Of a stretch of 64,000 nt of DNA, positions 61,178 through 64,000 are shown piece after piece. The stretch is from Desulfuromonadales bacterium. Its GTDB lineage: Bacteria > Desulfobacterota > Desulfuromonadia > Desulfuromonadales > JAGXHI01. The position numbers and the translations under genes were made by a program. The stretch lies in contig JAGXHI010000068.1 in assembly GCA_024636295.1 (NCBI GenBank), forward strand, positions 25,828-89,827. The letters are read 5' to 3'. How positions within the stretch are numbered: the first letter of the stretch is position 1; each line of letters begins with the position of its first letter. The notes beneath the pieces are model-generated. The model searched no databases, had not been told where the DNA came from, and worked only from the letters and a program-made list of their open reading frames with translations.

Positions 61178-62550
61178 CGACCAAGCATTGGGTTAAAGGT
61201 GAGATTGCCGAAAATCTGCGGAACCTATTGGAGGATATTGCCGGAGTAACGGTGGATGTTCTCGCCCCCCCTGAGAGCGTATCCATCTGGGAGCGACTTC
61301 GTGGACCCGGGTATCCACGCCCGCAACTAATGTGGGACGGCGATAATCTTGTAGCTTTCCTTTACAAGCGTGGCGTCGGACGAGTTACTCACGCCCTTCG
61401 CATTACTTTTGACGTTGGCCTATCCACTAACGATGCCGAGTTTTGCAGATGTTTAGTTTCCACGTTCTTGGGTGACGTTGAAAGCGCTTACGAAACCGCG
61501 TCTTGGACGATACTCACTTCGTCTAGAGTTGCCCGCGCTTTGGCAATGTTCACTGGGATACCAATGGCGTACGACTTGCTTCGACTCGTCGAAGACTCAA
61601 TGAATCTCACTTACGAGGGAGCGCCGTTTAGATATGTCGCAGTATTCCTGGACAGCATCGAGAAACTTGCGACGCTTGATAGTGATCCGTTTGTAGCCCT
61701 AGCAGAGCCGCTCGAGGCTGAGGATGCATTGCTTCGTCAAAAATGGATCCGATCCGTGCTTGGGTCCAAGCCGCTGGCGGTGGTCATCACTACCGCCAAG
61801 AAGAAACGCAAGCATGTTGTAGGACTCTTGAACTATTCCACTCTCTCGTCCAAAGGGAGTGGCGCCATGTATGCGCCCCATGAGTCATTGCGGCCTCTGC
61901 AGTCCCTATTGGGCGAACGAAATATGGCCATCATGGCCTCGCCATGCGGCGATATTTTCGTAATGCTGGGGACTGGAATGGTGTTCCAGAAGAGCCAGGG
62001 GAAGTGGTGTTACCTCAATTACGAGCGAGTCCACATTGTACTTTCGAAATTGTTGGCTGGGGAGGATGTCGACCCGGTAGGCAAGTGGAACTTCATCGTT
62101 TGCGTGTTGCAGATGTCGCTGAATTTGTCGTTCGAGCGACACGGCGCCTTGATCACGATCCCTGATCGAGACGACGAGTTGGGCCTTCTTGTACCCGACG
62201 CAGCAGATCCGGAGCGCCCCAATCGAACTCTTCGCGAGAGCGTCGTTGGGCTCAATATTCTTGACGGCGCCGCTCGAAGCCTGATCGCCGGAGCGGCCAC
62301 GGTTGACGGAACCATAGTATTGTCCAAGCGAGGCAAGGTTCTTGATGTAGCATGCATGGTGCCCCGTCCTTCGCAAGAGAAGCTTCTCGCTGTTGTCGGG
62401 AAAAGTACGGGGAAAACCTTCGAAGGTGCGCGCTCGACTGCCGCATGGAATGCTTCCATCTTTGGCACCAGCATTAAGATTTCTGAGGATGGGCCGCTCA
62501 CAATATACCGGCATGGGCAATGCCTCATGCATCTAGGAGTACAAGCTTAA
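61174..62550 (+). CDS. CBASS-associated protein with a degenerate DAC (DisA_N-like) domain
   Basis: A 458-aa protein; I know no named family for its N-terminal ~300 residues. The C-terminal ~150 residues (310-455) follow the order of diadenylate-cyclase (DAC) domains. RHGALITIP (~322) matches the GALIVIE strand. VDGTIVL with Asp378-Gly-Thr matches the DGA motif. GARSTAA (418-424) matches GTRHRAA, and a terminal strand pair reads SIKISEDGPLTIYRHGQ. The catalytic RHR is replaced by RST, so cyclic-di-AMP synthesis is doubtful. A nucleotide sensor or second effector is inferred. ATG 61174 is chosen; a longer in-frame start exists at 61102. Confidence 0.72.
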   Translation: MTTKHWVKGEIAENLRNLLEDIAGVTVDVLAPPESVSIWERLRGPGYPRPQLMWDGDNLVAFLYKRGVGRVTHALRITFDVGLSTNDAEFCRCLVSTFLGDVESAYETASWTILTSSRVARALAMFTGIPMAYDLLRLVEDSMNLTYEGAPFRYVAVFLDSIEKLATLDSDPFVALAEPLEAEDALLRQKWIRSVLGSKPLAVVITTAKKKRKHVVGLLNYSTLSSKGSGAMYAPHESLRPLQSLLGERNMAIMASPCGDIFVMLGTGMVFQKSQGKWCYLNYERVHIVLSKLLAGEDVDPVGKWNFIVCVLQMSLNLSFERHGALITIPDRDDELGLLVPDAADPERPNRTLRESVVGLNILDGAARSLIAGAATVDGTIVLSKRGKVLDVACMVPRPSQEKLLAVVGKSTGKTFEGARSTAAWNASIFGTSIKISEDGPLTIYRHGQCLMHLGVQA

Positions 62551-62764
62551 CCAGAAGACTGCCCAAACTCCGCATTGCACTATTCGGTTGCTTCGCGTCC
62601 GTAGGTGAATGCTAAGCATTGAGCCTGTGGAAAAATCTTCCTGTTCTATAAATCGCATGCAATGTAAAGCCCTCCATCCCATCGTAAACACGTCTGATAT
62701 GTCCTCCGAAAATTCTGTCTCCCTTTTCCAAGGAACTTCTGAACGGCCACTCGTCCAAAAATGT

Positions 62765-63445
62765 TCAAAAAAGCTCCTCCTGTTTTTCTTTCTGGAGGCA
62801 CTCGGGACCTTCCACCTCCCCGCTGTTCATGATTGGATTGGCTGGGATGAGCAGCAGATCGCCACAGGAGCAGGGGACGAGAAGGGAGGAGGCCAGTTCC
62901 GTGTCCCCTCGGAGCCAGTCCTCGCAGGAGGAGGCCGGGACGATCACAGGCATGCGGTCGTGGAGGGGACGGACCTCCGGACAGGCCTGGCAGGTGATGA
63001 TCGCGCAGGAGTCGACGGTCCGCTTCGGGTCGGCGGGGTCCTGCCAGTGCTCCCAGAGGCCGGCGAAGAGCATGGGGCGGCCGTCCCGGTGAGTGATGTG
63101 GAAGGGAAGGCGCTTTCGGCCTTCCTTCTTCCACTCGTAGAAGCCGCTCGCGGGGACCAGGCACCGCCTGGAGCGGAAGGCGTCGCGGAAGGAGGGCTTC
63201 GTCGCCACTGTCTCGCAGCGGGCGTTAATCAGGGGCGCACCTGAGGGGAAATCCTTCGCCCACGAGGGGAGCAGGCCCCACCGAACGGGAGCCAGCTCCT
63301 TCTTTCCGTCAGGACCGTCACGCAGAATTAGGATCTCTTGGGTGGGGGCGATGTTGAAGCGGGGAGGCATCACGTCGGCCCCCTCGGCTCCCAGGAAAGC
63401 CAGCAGGTCCTCGATGGGCAGGATCAGAGAGAATCGGCCGCACAC
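62765..63445 (-). CDS. SRAP-family (YedK/HMCES) abasic-site DNA-protein crosslink protein
   Basis: A 226-aa SOS-response-associated peptidase family protein that covalently caps abasic sites in single-stranded DNA. The start is a GTG at 63445 that gives the obligatory N-terminal MCGRF with catalytic Cys2 after Met removal. RFNIAPTQEI, NARCETVATKPSFRDAF, CLVPASGFYEW and HDRMPVIV (catalytic His region) complete the signature. A GGAGAG ribosome site precedes it. It lies 2 bp downstream of the small gene at 63448, so the two form one transcript. Confidence 0.93.
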   Translation of the reverse strand: MCGRFSLILPIEDLLAFLGAEGADVMPPRFNIAPTQEILILRDGPDGKKELAPVRWGLLPSWAKDFPSGAPLINARCETVATKPSFRDAFRSRRCLVPASGFYEWKKEGRKRLPFHITHRDGRPMLFAGLWEHWQDPADPKRTVDSCAIITCQACPEVRPLHDRMPVIVPASSCEDWLRGDTELASSLLVPCSCGDLLLIPANPIMNSGEVEGPECLQKEKQEELF

Positions 63446-63447
63446 GT

Positions 63448-63717
63448 CTAGCGTCTCTCCGAGCCCAACTTTCGATATTTGTTGTACCTGACCGTCTCCC
63501 ATTCCCGTTTTGACAGCCGCTTCTCGCACTCATTCCGAAACCTTTTTCGTCGTGCCGTAGTTGTCTGTTGGGAGCCTCCATCGGGGACTATTGTGGCAAT
63601 GTCCACGACCACCTCCGTCCGATCCTTGTTCCATTTCAGGCGCGGATCGTCAGCATGGTCGATAATGAGACGGACTATCTCCTCGGCCACTGGGCCGGCT
63701 TTAAAAGGTTTGGCCAT
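63448..63717 (-). CDS. Small protein, 89 aa, partner of SRAP
   Basis: An 89-aa basic protein (MAKPFKAGPVAEEIVRLIID..., then RTEVVVDIATIVPDGGSQQTTTARRKRFRNECEKRLSKREW). A helix-rich N-terminal half and a Lys/Arg-rich C-terminus suggest nucleic acid contact. The start at 63717 is chosen for the typical MAKPF onset; an in-frame start at 63771 is possible. No family is recognised. Its stop lies 2 bp before the SRAP start. Confidence 0.6.
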   Translation of the reverse strand: MAKPFKAGPVAEEIVRLIIDHADDPRLKWNKDRTEVVVDIATIVPDGGSQQTTTARRKRFRNECEKRLSKREWETVRYNKYRKLGSERR

Positions 63718-63874
63718 CGGGTAGATTTGCCTATGTCCCTTTGGTTCCCAGGGTGCAGTCCCCTTCTCCACGTCTACTGTCCAGCGGTGAAGGTCTGCAC
63801 GAGACGAACTATTCGGAGTTCCGGGGACAGTATATTTATCTTTACCATCTTTTCAGTCATTGCTAAGGTCGCCC

Positions 63875-64000
63875 ATGGCTAGAATCGCAAGGGTTGTCGC
63901 CCCCGGCTACCCCCACCACATTACCCAACGCGGAAACCGCCGCCAGCAAACGTTCTTTTGCGACGAAGACTATCGCGCGTATATCGACCTGCTGGCCGAA
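63875..64000 (+). CDS. REP-associated tyrosine transposase (RAYT/IS200-like), truncated by the window edge
   Basis: The first 42 residues (MARIARVVAPGYPHHITQRG..., then FFCDEDYRAYIDLL) are the N-terminus of Y1/RAYT transposases, in which PHHITQRGN carries the HUH-type metal His pair. The catalytic Tyr lies outside the window. The upstream bases CCGGGGACAGTATATTTA (63820-63837) resemble sequences I have seen before such genes in related genomes. Activity cannot be judged. Confidence 0.85.
   Translation, partial: MARIARVVAPGYPHHITQRGNRRQQTFFCDEDYRAYIDLLAE

Overview
The window looks like a chromosomal segment of a Desulfuromonadales/Geobacter-type bacterium. The inference rests on gene content: a 13-haem c-type cytochrome lipoprotein behind a GEMM-type cyclic-dinucleotide riboswitch, an in-frame UGA selenoprotein of the FrnE/DsbA family, duplicated BadF/BcrA-type activases, DUF494, DUF4911, LarE, and many outer-membrane lipoproteins. 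No 16S rRNA is present, so the assignment is by gene content only.

Layout. 1-7.3 kb: the edge of an aldo/keto reductase, a 6-phosphofructokinase, then a nitrogen-control cluster on the minus strand (histidine kinase, glnK, amtB, an outer-membrane protein, an ANTAR response regulator). The glnK-amtB transcript starts at a sigma-54-type promoter. Its leader carries two hexaloop hairpins of the ANTAR-target kind, the second overlapping an intrinsic terminator. 7.6-21.3 kb: an ABC exporter, lgt, a two-gene activase/dehydratase-like operon, two lipoproteins, a CPBP protease-like protein, the selenoprotein, small Cys-rich and membrane proteins, and elbB. 21.5-25.9 kb: a PKD/haem-motif lipoprotein and the riboswitch-controlled multihaem cytochrome.

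26-46 kb is mostly housekeeping on the minus strand: speA, speE, proC (plus strand), a MOP-type flippase-like protein, gph, a Na+-symporter, yggS, maf, trmFO, topA, smg-like, dprA, a LysM protein, a TPR lipoprotein, a U32 protein and a phosphatase. 46-58 kb: a lipid/diacylglycerol kinase with a Nudix partner, nudC, ald, OsmC, Hsp20, an aconitase remnant, a nuclease, larE, cysK with an Rrf2 regulator, a flavin reductase and a PhnD-like protein. Three copies of a ~180-bp MITE-like repeat, and at least four pieces of a second repeat family, lie between genes.

58.4-64 kb is accessory. After tRNA-Pro(CGG) comes a non-coding junction and then an anti-phage type I CBASS-like operon: a CapV-like patatin phospholipase, a CD-NTase, and a third protein. 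The C-terminal part of that third protein resembles a diadenylate-cyclase (DAC) fold with altered catalytic motifs, so it is more likely a nucleotide sensor than an enzyme. It is the best candidate here for an undescribed system component. An SRAP/YedK-type protein with a small partner and the start of a REP-associated (RAYT/IS200-like) transposase close the window.
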